Origin: Ornithinimicrobium pekingense DSM 21552
GTDB taxonomy: Bacteria; Actinomycetota; Actinomycetes; Actinomycetales; Dermatophilaceae
Direction: 5' to 3'
NCBI RefSeq assembly: GCF_000421185.1
Contig: NZ_ATWJ01000007.1
Location: forward strand, 248,001 to 312,000
Length of the DNA: 64,000 bases
Shown: positions 43,122-53,436 of the stretch, in pieces
Layout: the number at the start of each line of letters is the position of its first letter
How positions within the stretch are numbered: the first letter of the stretch is position 1
Notes under the pieces: generated by a model
Told to the model about the DNA's origin: nothing
Databases searched by the model: none
The model's input: the letters and a program-made list of their open reading frames with translations, nothing else
Position numbers and translations under genes: made by a program

Positions 43122-44234
43122 GTGGCCGTGGACTTCGACAACGAGATCAAGCACCTGCGCACGACGATGTCCTCCGTGCGCGAGGTGACCGACCTGGAGA
43201 GCCTGCAGGCCCAGATCACCGACCTGGAGACCCAGGCGTCGGCGCCCGACCTGTGGGACGACGTCGAGCGCGCCCAGCAGGTGACCTCCGCGCTCTCGCG
43301 CGCCAAGGCCGAGCACGGCCGGGTCACGGGCATGGACACGCGGATCGACGACCTCGAGGCGCTCGTGGAGCTGGGCACCGAGGAGAGCGACGCGGAGACG
43401 ATGGAGGAGGCCCAGCGCGAGCTGGGCAAGCTCAAGCGTGACGTGGAGCTGCTCGAGGTGCGCACGCTCCTCAACGGGGAGTACGACGCCCGCGAGGCGG
43501 TCGTGACCATCCGCTCCGGTGCGGGCGGGGTCGACGCCGCCGACTTCGCCGAGATGCTCATGCGCATGTACCTGCGCTGGGCCGAGCGGCACGACTACCC
43601 GACGACGGTCCTGGACACCTCCTACGCCGAGGAGGCGGGCCTGAAGTCGGCCACCTTCGAGGTCAAGGTGCCCTACGCCTTCGGCACGCTCGCGGTCGAG
43701 GCCGGAACCCACCGGCTCGTGCGCATCAGCCCCTTCGACAACCAGGGTCGCCGACAGACCAGCTTCGCCGCCGTCGAGGTGGTGCCGCTCATCGAGAGCA
43801 CCGACTCGATCGAGATCCCGGAGGCCGACCTCAAGGTCGACGTGTTCCGCTCCTCCGGTCCCGGTGGCCAGTCGGTGAACACCACGGACTCCGCGGTGCG
43901 GATGACGCACATCCCCACCGGCACCGTGGTGTCGATGCAGAACGAGAAGAGCCAGATCCAGAACCGTGCCGCCGCGCTGCGCGTGCTCCAGTCGCGCCTG
44001 CTGCTGCTCAAGAAGGCCGAGGAGGACGCCGCCCGCAAGGAGATGGCCGGTGACGTCAAGGCCAGCTGGGGGGACCAGATGCGGTCCTACGTCCTGCACC
44101 CCTACCAGATGGTCAAGGACCTGCGCACCGGTTTCGAGGTCGGGTCGACCTCGGCCGTCCTCGACGGCGACATCGACGAGTTCATCGAGGCCGGCATCCG
44201 CTGGAAGCGCGGCCAGGAGAAGGCCGCGGGCTGA
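43122..44234 (+). CDS. prfB: Peptide chain release factor 2
   Basis: 370 residues from GTG 43122 ([16 protein letters not shown]), chosen over TTG 43113 because it matches actinobacterial RF2 N-termini and the -10 spacing. RF2 recognises UGA/UAA stop codons: the SPF anticodon-like motif is at [16 protein letters not shown], and the GGQ peptidyl-hydrolase motif is [17 protein letters not shown]. No in-frame UGA near codon 25, so there is no autoregulatory frameshift as in enterobacteria. It starts the conserved prfB-ftsE-ftsX-smpB neighbourhood. Confidence 0.95.
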   Translation: MAVDFDNEIKHLRTTMSSVREVTDLESLQAQITDLETQASAPDLWDDVERAQQVTSALSRAKAEHGRVTGMDTRIDDLEALVELGTEESDAETMEEAQRELGKLKRDVELLEVRTLLNGEYDAREAVVTIRSGAGGVDAADFAEMLMRMYLRWAERHDYPTTVLDTSYAEEAGLKSATFEVKVPYAFGTLAVEAGTHRLVRISPFDNQGRRQTSFAAVEVVPLIESTDSIEIPEADLKVDVFRSSGPGGQSVNTTDSAVRMTHIPTGTVVSMQNEKSQIQNRAAALRVLQSRLLLLKKAEEDAARKEMAGDVKASWGDQMRSYVLHPYQMVKDLRTGFEVGSTSAVLDGDIDEFIEAGIRWKRGQEKAAG

Positions 44235-44256
44235 CCCGTCTCGTAGGCTCGGCGGC

Positions 44257-45767
44257 ATGACGAGCACGCCCGTCGCACCCGCCCCCGCCCCCGACGACAC
44301 CGGCGGCGCGGAGCGCGCGACGGCCCACCCCCTCGGGCTCGACCTCGCCGTCCTCCGGGGCACCGTCGACGGAGGCGTGACGCACGACCTGGGCTGGCGA
44401 CGGACGCAGCTGAGCGCCCTGCGGCAGCTGATCAGCGAGCACGAGGCGGCCCTGGCCGAGGCGATCACCGCCGACGTGGGCAAGCCGCCGCTGGAGGTGC
44501 GGCTGACCGAGACGTCCGCCTCGGTCCAGGAGATCGACCACCTGCTCGGTCATCTGCACACCTGGACCCGGCCCCGCAGGGTCGGCCTGCCCGCGGTCAT
44601 GCTGCCCGCCACCGCCCAGGTGCAGCTGCAGCCCAAGGGTGTGGTCCTGGTCATCGCGCCCTGGAACTACCCCCTGCAGCTCCTGGTCGCCCCCCTCGCC
44701 GGTGCGCTCGCGGCCGGCAACACCGCGGTGCTCAAGCCGAGCGAGCTCGCCCCCGCTTCTGCGCCCTGATGGAACGGCTGGTCCCGCACTACCTGCCGCG
44801 CGACGTCGTCCAGGTGGTCACGGGCGGCGTGCCGGAGACCACCGCCCTGCTGCGCGAGCGGTTCGACCACATCGTCTTCACCGGCTCGACGCGGGTCGGC
44901 AAGGTGGTCATGCGGGCGGCCGCCGAGCACCTCACACCGGTCACCCTCGAGCTGGGCGGGAAGTCACCCGCCTTCGTCGACGGCACCATGGACCCGACGG
45001 TGGTCGCGCGCCGTATGGCGTGGGGCAAGTTCACCAACGCCGGCCAGACCTGCATCGCGCCCGACTACGTCCTCGTCACCCCCGAGGCGCGCGAGCCCCT
45101 CCTGGCCGCCCTCGGCGAGGCCGTCACGCAGTTCTTCGGGGCCGACCCCCAGCGCAGCCCCGACCTCGGCCGGATCGTCGACGCGGCCCAGCACGACCGG
45201 CTGGTCGGCCTCCTGGACGGTCACGGTGGTCGTGTCGTGGTCGGAGGCCATCACGACGCCGACGACCGCTACTACCTGGCACCGACGGTCGTCGCCGACC
45301 CCGACCCCGGCTCCGCGCTGCTGACCGAGGAGATCTTCGGCCCGATCCTGCCGGTGCTCACGGTGCGCGACGTGCACGAGGCGACCGCGTTCGTGCGCGA
45401 CCGGGAGCACCCGCTCGCGCTCTACGTCTTCTCCAGCGACGACGACGTGCGCAGGGCCTTCGACCGCGGCACGATCTCGGGCGGCATGAGCGTCGGTGCG
45501 CCCCTGCTGCACATCGCCGCGCCCGGGCTGCCGTTCGGGGGCGTCGGGGCGTCCGGCATGGGCGCCTACCACGGGCGCTGGTCGGTGGAGGAGTTCAGCC
45601 ACCGACGCTCGGTGCTGGTCAAGCCGGCCAGCCCGGACACCCTCGCCGTGGTCTACCCGCCGCACCCCCGCTGGAAGCGCGCCGTCATCTCCCGGATGCT
45701 GACGCCGCTCACGCGCCCGGACGTCCTCGCCCCGGCCCGCCGGGCGGTGCGCAGGCTGCGCGGCTGA
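44257..45767 (+). pseudogene. Aldehyde dehydrogenase (class 3 type), single frameshift
   Basis: The first 170 residues (44257-44769) end abruptly after AVLKPSELAPASAP. The rest continues from 44769 in another frame (MERLVPHYLPRDVVQVVTGG) exactly where homology demands; one missing base near 44756-44769 explains it. Both catalytic residues are downstream: Glu in TLELGGKSPAF and Cys in NAGQTCIAPDY. The C-terminal RRAVRRLRG and the layout fit fatty-aldehyde-type class 3 enzymes. TAGGCT seven bases before ATG 44257 suggests a leaderless mRNA. Either a sequencing error or a recently inactivated gene. Confidence 0.85.
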
Positions 45768-45854
45768 GACCGGCCATGGGTATGCGGTGCCGGTGCACCG
45801 CATACCGGCTCGACCGCGTCCGGGCGAGGGGTCTTTGCCACAGCAATCACATCC

Positions 45855-45877
45855 GTTACCTTTGTCACGGCCGTCAC
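45855..45877 (+). promoter_or_regulatory. GTTAC/GTCAC direct repeats upstream of ftsE
   Basis: GTTAC at 45855, GTCAC at 45864 and GTCAC at 45873, with a 9-bp period, 27-49 bases before the ftsE start. Tandem GTNAC repeats are reported for MtrA, the actinobacterial response regulator of cell-wall hydrolase genes. A TTGCCA / TACCTT promoter overlaps (45836 onward). Confidence 0.5.
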
Positions 45878-45903
45878 CCCTGTCCCGGAGATAACCACCC
45901 CGC

Positions 45904-46592
<689 letters not shown>

Positions 46593-46596
<4 letters not shown>

Positions 46597-47516
46597 GACC
46601 GGGGTTCCTGCTCGGCGAGATCGCCAACGGCCTGCGCCGCAACGCCTCGATGGTGGTCTCCGTCGTCCTGGTGACGATGGTCTCGCTCTTCTTCCTGGGG
46701 ATCGGCCTGCTCGCCCAGGCGCAGGTCAGCACCGCCAAGGGCTTCTGGTACGACCGGGTCCAGGTCTCGATCTTCCTGTGCACCCCTGACGCGACCGAGG
46801 TCGCCTCCTGCTCGGAGGGTGCCGTCACCCCCGAGCAGCGCGAGCAGATCGCCGCCGACCTCGAGAGCCTCGACCCGTTGGTCACGGAGTACTTCTACGA
46901 GTCCAACGAGGAGGCCTACGAGCGCTTCCGCGAGCAGTTCCGCAACTCACCGGTGCTGGACTCCATCCCCCAGGAGGCCATCCCCGAGTCCTACCGGGTC
47001 AACCTGTCCGACCCGACCCGCTACGAGGTCATCCGCGCCGCGTTCGAGCAGGCGCCGGGTGTGGAGAGCGTGGAGGACCAGCGCGAGGTCGTCGACAAGC
47101 TCTTCACCTTCCTCGGCGTCCTCAGCGTAGGCGCCCTGGCCCTGGCCGTGGCGATGGTGGTGTGCGCCGTGCTGCTCATCTCCACGACGATCCGGCTCAC
47201 CGCCTGGTCGCGCCGGCGGGAGACCGCGATCAAGCGGATGGTCGGCGCCTCCGCGTTCTCGATCCACCTGCCCTTCATCCTGGAGACCGTGATCGCCACC
47301 GTGGCCGGCGCAGGGCTCGCCGTCGCGCTGCTGTGGGCCACGGTGCGCTACGGGATCACCGGCTTCCTGTCCGAGCTGCTCGCGGGGGAGAGCGGCCTGA
47401 TCAGCCTGGTCGGGCCGCGCGACCTGTGGCTCATCACCCCGTTCCTGGTCGGCGGGGCGCTCCTGCTGGCCGTCGTCACCGCCTGGTTGGCGCTCCACCG
47501 CCACGTGAGGGTCTGA
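46593..47516 (+). CDS. ftsX: Cell-division membrane protein FtsX
   Basis: 307 residues with the FtsX layout: N-terminal helix (MVVSVVLVTMVSLFFLGIGL), a 110-residue extracellular domain with two Cys (IFLCTPDATEVASCSEG), then three helices, including the conserved coupling region TAWSRRRETAIKRMVGASAF. It transmits FtsE ATP hydrolysis to the extracellular hydrolase, probably the M23 protein encoded next. Confidence 0.95.
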
Positions 47517-47526
47517 GGAGAAGCAC

Positions 47527-49182
47527 ATGAGCAAGGTCGTTCCGCCCTCCCGTGGGCACCTGGTGCGCAGGAGGCTGCGCGGGGCCGTCGCCCTGGCGCT
47601 GGTGGGGGCCGTCCTGGGCGGCCCTGCCGTGGCCGCCGACCTCGACGACATCCGCGACCGGATCCGGGAGGTCGAGCGACGGGAGAGCCGGGCGGAGAAG
47701 GACCGCGAGGCCGCCCAGGAGCACGCCCACGCGCTGGAGGAGGACCTCGAGCACACCAGCGCCGAGCTGGTCGCCGCCGACGAGCGGCTCAAGGAGACCA
47801 CGGCCAAGGTGGAGGCGGCGCGGGTGGCGCTGGTCGAGGCCGAGGCCGACCTGGCGGACGCCGAGGCGGAGGCCCGGCGCATCGAGACCGAGCTGGCGAT
47901 CGCGCGGGCCAACGAGGAGACGATCGAGGAGTCCCTCGCCGCCAACGAGGCCGCGCAGGAGGACAGCAGGGCGACCGTCGGTGCCATCGCGCGCGACTCC
48001 TACAAGCAGGGGGGCATGGGGTCGCTCGCCAGCACCCTCGAGCTGCTGTCCGGCGAGTCGGACGCCGTCGACCGGATGGCCATGGCGCGCACGGTGCTGC
48101 GGGTGCAGGACCAGCAGATCCGGACCCTGGCCCTGCAGGAGGCGCAGGCCGTCGCCGAGCAGGACCGGCTCCTGGGCGTGCGCCAGGACATCGCCTACCT
48201 GCTCGCCCTCGCCGAGGCCAACGTGGTGGCCAAGGAGCAGGCCCGGACGGCAGCGGAGGAGGCCAAGACCTCCCTGGAGGCGCTCGAGGCCCAGCAGGAG
48301 CAGGACCGGGCCGCCCTGGAGACGGAGAAGGCCAAGGTCGAGGCCGAGCTGGCCGACAAGCAGGCCCGCTCCGACGAGCTGGCCGACCAGCTGGCCGAGC
48401 TGGCCTCGACCAGGCACGGGCTCAAGGCCGAGGAGCAGGCCGAGGTCAGGCGCCTCGCCGAGGAGGAGGCCCGTCGCAAGGCGGAGGAGGAGGCGCGCCG
48501 CAAGGCGGCCGAGGAGGAGGCGCGACGGCAGGCCGCCCTCGAGGCAGAGCGTCAGCGGGCCGCCGAGCGGGAGGCGGAGCGACAGCGCCAGATCGCTGCC
48601 GAGGCGCAGCGCCGGCAGGACCAGGCCGCCGCGGACGAGGCCGCCCGGCGCGCGGCAGCGGCGCAGGCCGAGGCGGAGGCCGCCGACCGGGCGGCGCGCG
48701 AGGCGCGGGAGCGTGAGGCCGCCCAGGAGCGGGAGCGCGAGCGGGAGCGGGAACGGGCCGCGCAGGCCGCGCGCGAGGCCTCCTCGTCGGGCTTCCTGAG
48801 CCGCCCTATGAGCGGCTCGGTCACCAGCGAGTTCGGGATGCGCCTGCACCCGATCCTGGGGATCTACGTGCTGCACTCCGGCATCGACTTCGGGGCGTCC
48901 TGCGGGACCCCGGTGGTCGCCGCCGCTGACGGCGTCGTGCACTCCACGCCCTACGACGACAGCCGCGGCAACTACGTGGTCATCGACCACGGCGTGCAGC
49001 GCGGGGTCAACCTCACCACCGCCTCCCTGCACCTGCAGAGCTTCGCCGTGTCCGCCGGGCAGAGGGTCTCCCGGGGGCAGGTCATCGGCTACGAGGGGAC
49101 GACCGGCTCCTCGACGGGCTGCCACCTGCACTTCGAGACCCGGGAGAACGGCACCCCCGTCAACCCCCGCAACTGGCTCTGA
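47527..49182 (+). CDS. Secreted coiled-coil M23 peptidase, FtsEX partner
   Basis: 551 residues. Signal peptide (RGAVALALVGAVLGGPAVAA), then about 400 residues of coiled coil in two blocks (DIRDRIREVERRESRAEKDR; the Glu/Ala/Arg-rich AEEEARRKAEEEARRK). The C-terminal peptidase domain has EFGMRLHPILG, LHSGIDFGASCGTPV (H-x3-D) and GCHLHFETRENG (HxH). EnvC- and RipC-like proteins use the coiled coil to contact FtsX. ATG 47527 is 10 bases after ftsX with GGAG upstream. The catalytic residues look complete, so it may cleave peptidoglycan itself rather than only activate another enzyme. Confidence 0.9.
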   Translation: MSKVVPPSRGHLVRRRLRGAVALALVGAVLGGPAVAADLDDIRDRIREVERRESRAEKDREAAQEHAHALEEDLEHTSAELVAADERLKETTAKVEAARVALVEAEADLADAEAEARRIETELAIARANEETIEESLAANEAAQEDSRATVGAIARDSYKQGGMGSLASTLELLSGESDAVDRMAMARTVLRVQDQQIRTLALQEAQAVAEQDRLLGVRQDIAYLLALAEANVVAKEQARTAAEEAKTSLEALEAQQEQDRAALETEKAKVEAELADKQARSDELADQLAELASTRHGLKAEEQAEVRRLAEEEARRKAEEEARRKAAEEEARRQAALEAERQRAAEREAERQRQIAAEAQRRQDQAAADEAARRAAAAQAEAEAADRAAREAREREAAQERERERERERAAQAAREASSSGFLSRPMSGSVTSEFGMRLHPILGIYVLHSGIDFGASCGTPVVAAADGVVHSTPYDDSRGNYVVIDHGVQRGVNLTTASLHLQSFAVSAGQRVSRGQVIGYEGTTGSSTGCHLHFETRENGTPVNPRNWL

Positions 49183-49232
49183 TCCCACGGCGGGGCCCCG
49201 CCCGTCCCCGGAAGACGCAGCGTTCGCCGCAG

Positions 49233-49282
49233 GGCGTAGAGCTCGCTGCGCTCACCCCAGAGGCGTAGAGCTCGCTGCGCTC
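49233..49282 (+). repeat. 21-bp tandem-type direct repeat
   Basis: GGCGTAGAGCTCGCTGCGCT plus C occurs at 49233-49253 and 49262-49282, 29 bp apart. Each copy contains an imperfect GAGC/GCTC hairpin. An intergenic REP-like sequence between the convergent peptidase and smpB genes. Confidence 0.7.
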
Positions 49283-49297
49283 GCGTGCGTTGATGTT

Positions 49298-49334
49298 CCG
49301 CTGAACGAGGCTCGCTTCGCTCGCCGTTCAGCGG
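49298..49334 (-). terminator. Hairpin abutting the smpB stop
   Basis: Perfect 10-bp stem CCGCTGAACG/CGTTCAGCGG ending one base before the smpB stop codon, with the loop made of GAGGCTCGCTTCGCTCG. It probably ends transcription from both convergent genes; no T-run. Confidence 0.6.
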
Positions 49335-49817
49335 TCACCCGTGCTTCTTCAGGTGCGCCGACATCGCCCGCTCGGCCTCGCGCCGGTCCTGGCGCTCGCG
49401 CAGGGTCTGTCGCTTGTCGTGCAGCTTCTTGCCCTTGGCCAGGGCGATCTCGACCTTGGCCCGGCCGTCCTTGAAGTAGAGCGAGAGCGGGATGATGGTG
49501 TGTCCCGCCTGCTCGGCCTTCGCGACGAGCTTGTCGATCTGCTCGCGGTGGAGCAGCAGCTTGCGACGCCGGCGTGCCGCGTGGTTGGTCCACGTCCCCT
49601 GGCTGTACTCCGGGATGTGCACGCCCTCGAGGTAGAGCTCGCCGCCGTACTCCACGGCATACCCGTCCACCAGCGAGGCGCGCCCCTGCCGCAGCGACTT
49701 CACCTCGGTGCCGGTCAGCACGAGACCGGCCTCCACGGTGTCCTCGATGTGGTACTCGTGGCGGGCCTTCTTGTTGCTCGCGACCAGCGTGCGGCCGGGT
49801 TCCTTGGGCTTCGACAT
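49335..49817 (-). CDS. smpB: SsrA-binding protein SmpB
   Basis: 160 residues, complete Smp[54 protein letters not shown], and the basic tail [20 protein letters not shown] that enters the mRNA channel. With tmRNA, encoded about 1.6 kb away, it rescues stalled ribosomes. TAGACT lies nine bases before the ATG on the minus strand, a possible leaderless start. Confidence 0.95.
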   Translation of the reverse strand: MSKPKEPGRTLVASNKKARHEYHIEDTVEAGLVLTGTEVKSLRQGRASLVDGYAVEYGGELYLEGVHIPEYSQGTWTNHAARRRRKLLLHREQIDKLVAKAEQAGHTIIPLSLYFKDGRAKVEIALAKGKKLHDKRQTLRERQDRREAERAMSAHLKKHG

Positions 49818-50060
49818 GACCGCGCCAGTCTAGGTGAGGCCGAGGTAAGCGGTCGCCCGGGTTTTCGCGGGGCGGCGGCTCGCCGCCGGACGTCGACGTC
49901 GGTCAGGCACGACCCTGACCCCTGGTCAGGTGGGCCACGGCTCGAGCGTCATCACGACCACTCCGGTCGTCGTGACCGCCACGGCGGTCGGGCGGGGCTC
50001 GTCCTGGCCGTCCTCGCCGCGGCCGCCGTCCTGCCCGGCAGGTTCTCGCAGGAGGCGGAG

Positions 50061-50762
50061 GTGTCCCGGAGCGAGATCGAGCAGGTCCGGTCACGGGGCA
50101 CGGTGGTGCTGGCCTACTTCGAGATCGGGAGCATCGAGAACTTCCGACCCGAGTACCCGCCGGTACGGGAGCAGGCGCCTGACCTGATTTTCAACCGGTG
50201 GGACGACTGGCCCGAGGAGAACTTCGTGGCCTACTGGGACGAGCGATGGTGGGACCTGGTGGTCAGGCCCCGGGTCGACCAGGCCCAGAAGGCCGGCTTC
50301 GACGGGGTCTACATGGACACGCCGTTGGCCTACGAGGAGATCGACCTGCAGCTGGCACCGGGGGCGACCCGCGGGACGCTGGCGAGGCGGATGGTCGAGC
50401 TGATCGTGCGCATCTCCGAGTACGCCAAGGCGCAGGAGCCCGGTTTCCTCGTCGTGCCGCAGAACTCCCCGGAGCTGCGGCAGGTGCCGGGGTACGTCGA
50501 CGCCATCGACGGGATCGGGATGGAGGAGCTGTTCGTGCTCGCCACCGACGAGCTGTGCACGCAGGACTGGTGCGAGGAGAACCTCGACCACACGAGAGTC
50601 CTGCGCGACCTGGGCAAGTTCGTCCTCGCGGTCGACTACGCCGACGACCCCGCGATGGTGGCCCTCGCCCAGCGTCGGCAGCGGGAGGAGGGGTTCTTCG
50701 GGTATGTCGGTCCCGTCGAGCTCAACACGGTGCGCCCGCAGTCAGGACACCGTGGTGGATGA
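50061..50762 (+). CDS. GH114/TM1410-like protein, N-terminally short
   Basis: 233 residues from GTG 50061, with AGGAGG at 50050-50055. TIM-barrel segments are recognisable: SRSEIEQVRSRGTVVLAYFE then IGSIENFRPEYP, DERWWDLVVRPRVDQAQKAG, FDGVYMDTPLAYEEID, GFLVVPQNSPEL, AIDGIGMEELFV. These match the GH114 family (endo-alpha-1,4-polygalactosaminidase-like) but the first strands are absent. Upstream, in frame, RAGLVLAVLAAAAVLPG looks like an export signal without a start codon, so a frameshift near 49,950-50,040 may have cut off the real beginning. Possibly a pseudogene. Confidence 0.6.
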   Translation: MSRSEIEQVRSRGTVVLAYFEIGSIENFRPEYPPVREQAPDLIFNRWDDWPEENFVAYWDERWWDLVVRPRVDQAQKAGFDGVYMDTPLAYEEIDLQLAPGATRGTLARRMVELIVRISEYAKAQEPGFLVVPQNSPELRQVPGYVDAIDGIGMEELFVLATDELCTQDWCEENLDHTRVLRDLGKFVLAVDYADDPAMVALAQRRQREEGFFGYVGPVELNTVRPQSGHRGG

Positions 50763-51203
50763 GCCGGAGATCCGCTGGAGACGGTTCCGCACGGCTGCCG
50801 GCCGGGCGAACAGCCACATCCCGCCCAGGGCGAAGACCGCGGCGAGCACATAGATCGTGAGGTTCGTGGGCTCGGCGACGAAGCCCAGGGCGAGACCGAC
50901 GAGGGCGGGGCCCTCCAGCAGGGCGGCGCGCAGCAGGACCAGCGACTGAAGCACCCCCGCTGGAGGCGCGCCGCCCGCCCCTGTGCCCGGGACGGGTCCG
51001 AAGGCGACCATGATCCAGGCGGCTGCGGTGGCGGCGGCCACGACCAGCAGCATCCAGGCCGGAGGCATGGCCAGTCGGCCGCCGGCCAGCACCAGCACCG
51101 CCCCCAGCAGGACCAGTCCGCCCGCCATCGAGGCGACGAGGAGGGACAAAGGGCCGTACCCGGGGTCGGAACGCCCGTCCCGGGCGTCGTGCGCGTGCGT
51201 CAT
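50742..51203 (-). CDS. Small multi-pass membrane protein
   Basis: 153 residues from ATG 51203. Four hydrophobic helices: LSLLVASMAGGLVLLGAVLV, AWMLLVVAAATAAAWIMVA, LLEGPALVGLALGFVAE and LTIYVLAAVFALGGMWLFA. Looks like a small conserved actinobacterial membrane protein of unknown function. It overlaps the 3' end of the convergent GH114-like gene by 21 bases. Confidence 0.7.
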   Translation of the reverse strand: MTHAHDARDGRSDPGYGPLSLLVASMAGGLVLLGAVLVLAGGRLAMPPAWMLLVVAAATAAAWIMVAFGPVPGTGAGGAPPAGVLQSLVLLRAALLEGPALVGLALGFVAEPTNLTIYVLAAVFALGGMWLFARPAAVRNRLQRISGSSTTVS

Positions 51204-51353
51204 GGCACCGCACCCTGTCACACCGGCAGGGTCACGACTGCGGATGCCCTCCGTCGTGCGGGCGTCGCTCGGGAATGAGGGTGCGTCGCGCCGTGTTGAC
51301 CGTCTAGACTCCAGAGTCTGCGCCCGGGCACGCCCGGTGCGTACCGGTTGACA

Positions 51354-51766
51354 ACTGCACAGCGTGAGACACCCCATGGGGGTGATCGGTTTCGACGTTG
51401 CACGGCACTTCAGGGGAAGCGGGTCGAGGATGCAAGGTCATCTCGTCAACGCTCCTTGCGAAACCAATAGCTGCCGATTCCAAGCGCAGCGACTTCGCCC
51501 TCGCCGCCTGAGCGAGCCACGAAGTCTGTCAGCCTGAGCTAGTCCTCGACTCAGTGTCTGGCATCAGCTAGAGGACTTGCTGCGCCGTCATGTCACGGGA
51601 CGGTGCGGGACTCTTACGTGGCTGGGCCTGTCAGGGAACGTGTGCGCGCGAGCCCTGGGGCCGAGAAAATCCATAGCGCACTGCACCCGGAGAAGCCCTG
51701 ATTTCCCGGTAACGGACGCGGGTTCGATTCCCGCCGCCTCCACTCACGTGTCTCACGCTGTGCAGT
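51354..51766 (+). repeat. Perfect 19-bp inverted repeat enclosing the tmRNA gene
   Basis: ACTGCACAGCGTGAGACAC at 51354-51372 is the exact reverse complement of 51748-51766. The arms lie 5 bases outside each end of the mature tmRNA, so a precursor transcript would close into a 19-bp helix around it. Confidence 0.9.
51378..51742 (+). ncRNA. ssrA: Transfer-messenger RNA (tmRNA)
   Basis: 365 nt. The 5' end GGGGGTG pairs with CGCCTCC before the discriminator A at 51742, giving a 7-bp acceptor stem with one G-U. GGTTTCGACG follows the 5' stem and GGTTCGATTCC is the T-arm. The tag frame runs 51473-51511 and encodes ADSKRSDFALAA before TGA, a typical actinobacterial degradation tag. CCA is not encoded. 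It works with SmpB (49335-49817). Confidence 0.95.
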
Positions 51767-52049
51767 GCCCGCTTCGCGGTGCCTGTTTCCCGCATTACCG
51801 TGCGGTTTTCGGGCCGTGTGCCGGGTAGGCGCCGCAGCCCCCGAGAAGAACCAAACTGCGAGTACGAGCCAACTTTCTGGCACACAGTTGTCACGGTCTC
51901 GAGCGTCCTGGGGCTCGGGTAACCAGCGCCTCAAAGACCCCGAGCGGGCACCCCGGGCGCTTCCGCAGGGGGGCGGGAGAACCCCTTCATCAGCCATGCC
52001 CTCTCGGCGGCAAAATCCGGACTCCACCGCGGCTGAGGGGCGTCGCCGG
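51767..52049 (+). other. Intergenic, no gene seen
   Basis: 283 bases between the tmRNA helix and the 3' end of the PaaK-like gene. Only GC-driven frames are present; a short TTACCGTGCGGTTTTCGGG stretch near 51,800 might serve as terminator. Confidence 0.4.
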
Positions 52050-53408
52050 TCAGTGCCGCGGCGATTGCGTGCTGCGGATCAACGGTGCTTTCCCGATCGC
52101 GGTGCGTGGGATGCTGCCGACCTCCCGGACGGTGATCACCGGTGGCGCGACACCGAGCCGCCCGAGCTCGCCCTGCAGGCGGTCGGCGACGTGCGCAGGG
52201 GTCATACCCCGACCGAGGCTGGCGACCAGGATGGTTAACCCCTCGGCGGTCTGGATGATCTGCCACGCTGACACAGGGACGGTGTCCATCACCCGGTGGA
52301 AGACGACCGGCTGCACGACCACGTCCGTCCGACCCACGCCGGCCAGACGGAGGGCTTCCTGCTCCCGCCCCTGGACGGCGTCAAGCCGGGTGAAGGGCAT
52401 GCCGCACGGGCACGTCCCGCCCGTGGACAGTCGGACGCTGTCGCTCATCTCGTACCGGATCAGCGGGATGGTGCGCGATCCGAGGACGGTGACCAGGATC
52501 TTGGCGCCGAACTCACCGGCGGGCACCGCCCGGTAGTTCTCGTCGACCACTTCTGTGAGGACGAGGTCCTCGAAGAGGTGCAAGCCCGTGTGGTGCTCGC
52601 ATTCCGCCGCGATCCCCGCGGTCTCGGTGGCGGCGTACACGTCGAACGGCTGATGCCCCCAGGCGTGCACGATGCTGCGCCGCGTCGCCGCGGTCAGCAC
52701 CTCTGAGGCGCTGAAGGTGGCGGTCGCGGTGATGTGCAGCCGGTTCGCGGCCTGGGCGTCGGCCAGCAACCTCAGGATCGAGGCGTACCCGACGAGAACC
52801 TGCGGCTGGAAGACGTCGAGCCTGGCGGTCAGGTCCTCCAGCGGCTCGCCCGCATCCAGACGAAGGGTGGGGATGAAGCGGCTGTCGACGGTCGTGGCGA
52901 CCAGCGCCGACTGGTGCCACGGTGTCGTCGAGCTCACCACAGCGGTCCGGGTGCGCCGGGTCAGGCTGACCGGCGCTCCTCCCCAGGCGTACGAGCGGCT
53001 GTAGGAGGCGAGGACACCGGCCCACTCGTGCGTGTCCCACGCGAACACACCGGGTCGGCCGGTGGTTCCGCCGGTGGTTGCGACGTAGTACCTGCCTCGG
53101 TGCAGCTCGCCGGGGCGCATACCGTCAAGGAAATTCTGGAGGTCGGCCAGGTGGAGGTCGCGGTCGGTCACGATGTCGTCGAAGTGCTCCATGAGCGTGG
53201 CCTTGGTGAGCACGGGAAGCCCAGAGAGGGGCGCATCGTCCAGGCCGTTGTGGAAGTCCGTGTAGAAGGGTGAGGCGGTGCGCGCGAACGCGCGTAGGGC
53301 AGTGACCTGATGCCGTTGGAAGGTCGCGAGCCGGGCTGCCGTCCAGGTCTCGCGTGCCCGCAGACGGCGCCTCGCGCGCAGGACCTTGCGGAGCAGCGAC
53401 ATCCGCAT
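52050..53408 (-). CDS. Phenylacetate-CoA-ligase-like adenylate-forming enzyme
   Basis: 452 residues from ATG 53408 (GGGAG upstream); ATG 53402 is also possible. Adenylate-forming superfamily, PaaK/CapK branch: the phosphate-binding loop YVATTGGTTGRPGVF, the VYAATETAGIAAECEHHTGL region, and RYEMSDSVRLSTGG with TCPCGMPFTRL as a Cys pair. PaaK enzymes activate aryl acids to CoA thioesters; CapK-like members act in surface-polymer synthesis. It is 28 bases downstream of the small membrane protein gene, in one operon, and divergent from the two-component system. Confidence 0.8.
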   Translation of the reverse strand: MRMSLLRKVLRARRRLRARETWTAARLATFQRHQVTALRAFARTASPFYTDFHNGLDDAPLSGLPVLTKATLMEHFDDIVTDRDLHLADLQNFLDGMRPGELHRGRYYVATTGGTTGRPGVFAWDTHEWAGVLASYSRSYAWGGAPVSLTRRTRTAVVSSTTPWHQSALVATTVDSRFIPTLRLDAGEPLEDLTARLDVFQPQVLVGYASILRLLADAQAANRLHITATATFSASEVLTAATRRSIVHAWGHQPFDVYAATETAGIAAECEHHTGLHLFEDLVLTEVVDENYRAVPAGEFGAKILVTVLGSRTIPLIRYEMSDSVRLSTGGTCPCGMPFTRLDAVQGREQEALRLAGVGRTDVVVQPVVFHRVMDTVPVSAWQIIQTAEGLTILVASLGRGMTPAHVADRLQGELGRLGVAPPVITVREVGSIPRTAIGKAPLIRSTQSPRH

Positions 53409-53436
53409 GGTTCTCCCGCCCTTTCCTGCTGCTGGC

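Noticed and set aside
47476-49188. 570-residue open frame antisense to the M23 peptidase
   Set aside because: Leu/Gly-rich shadow of the coiled-coil coding sequence; the sense protein has signal peptide and catalytic motifs.
49233-49282. Possible CRISPR array
   Set aside because: Only two repeat copies with an 8-base gap; no spacers and no cas genes.
51296-51360. TTGACC and TTGACA near the tmRNA as -35 elements
   Set aside because: Neither has a convincing -10 at 16-18 bases, so the tmRNA promoter is not assigned.
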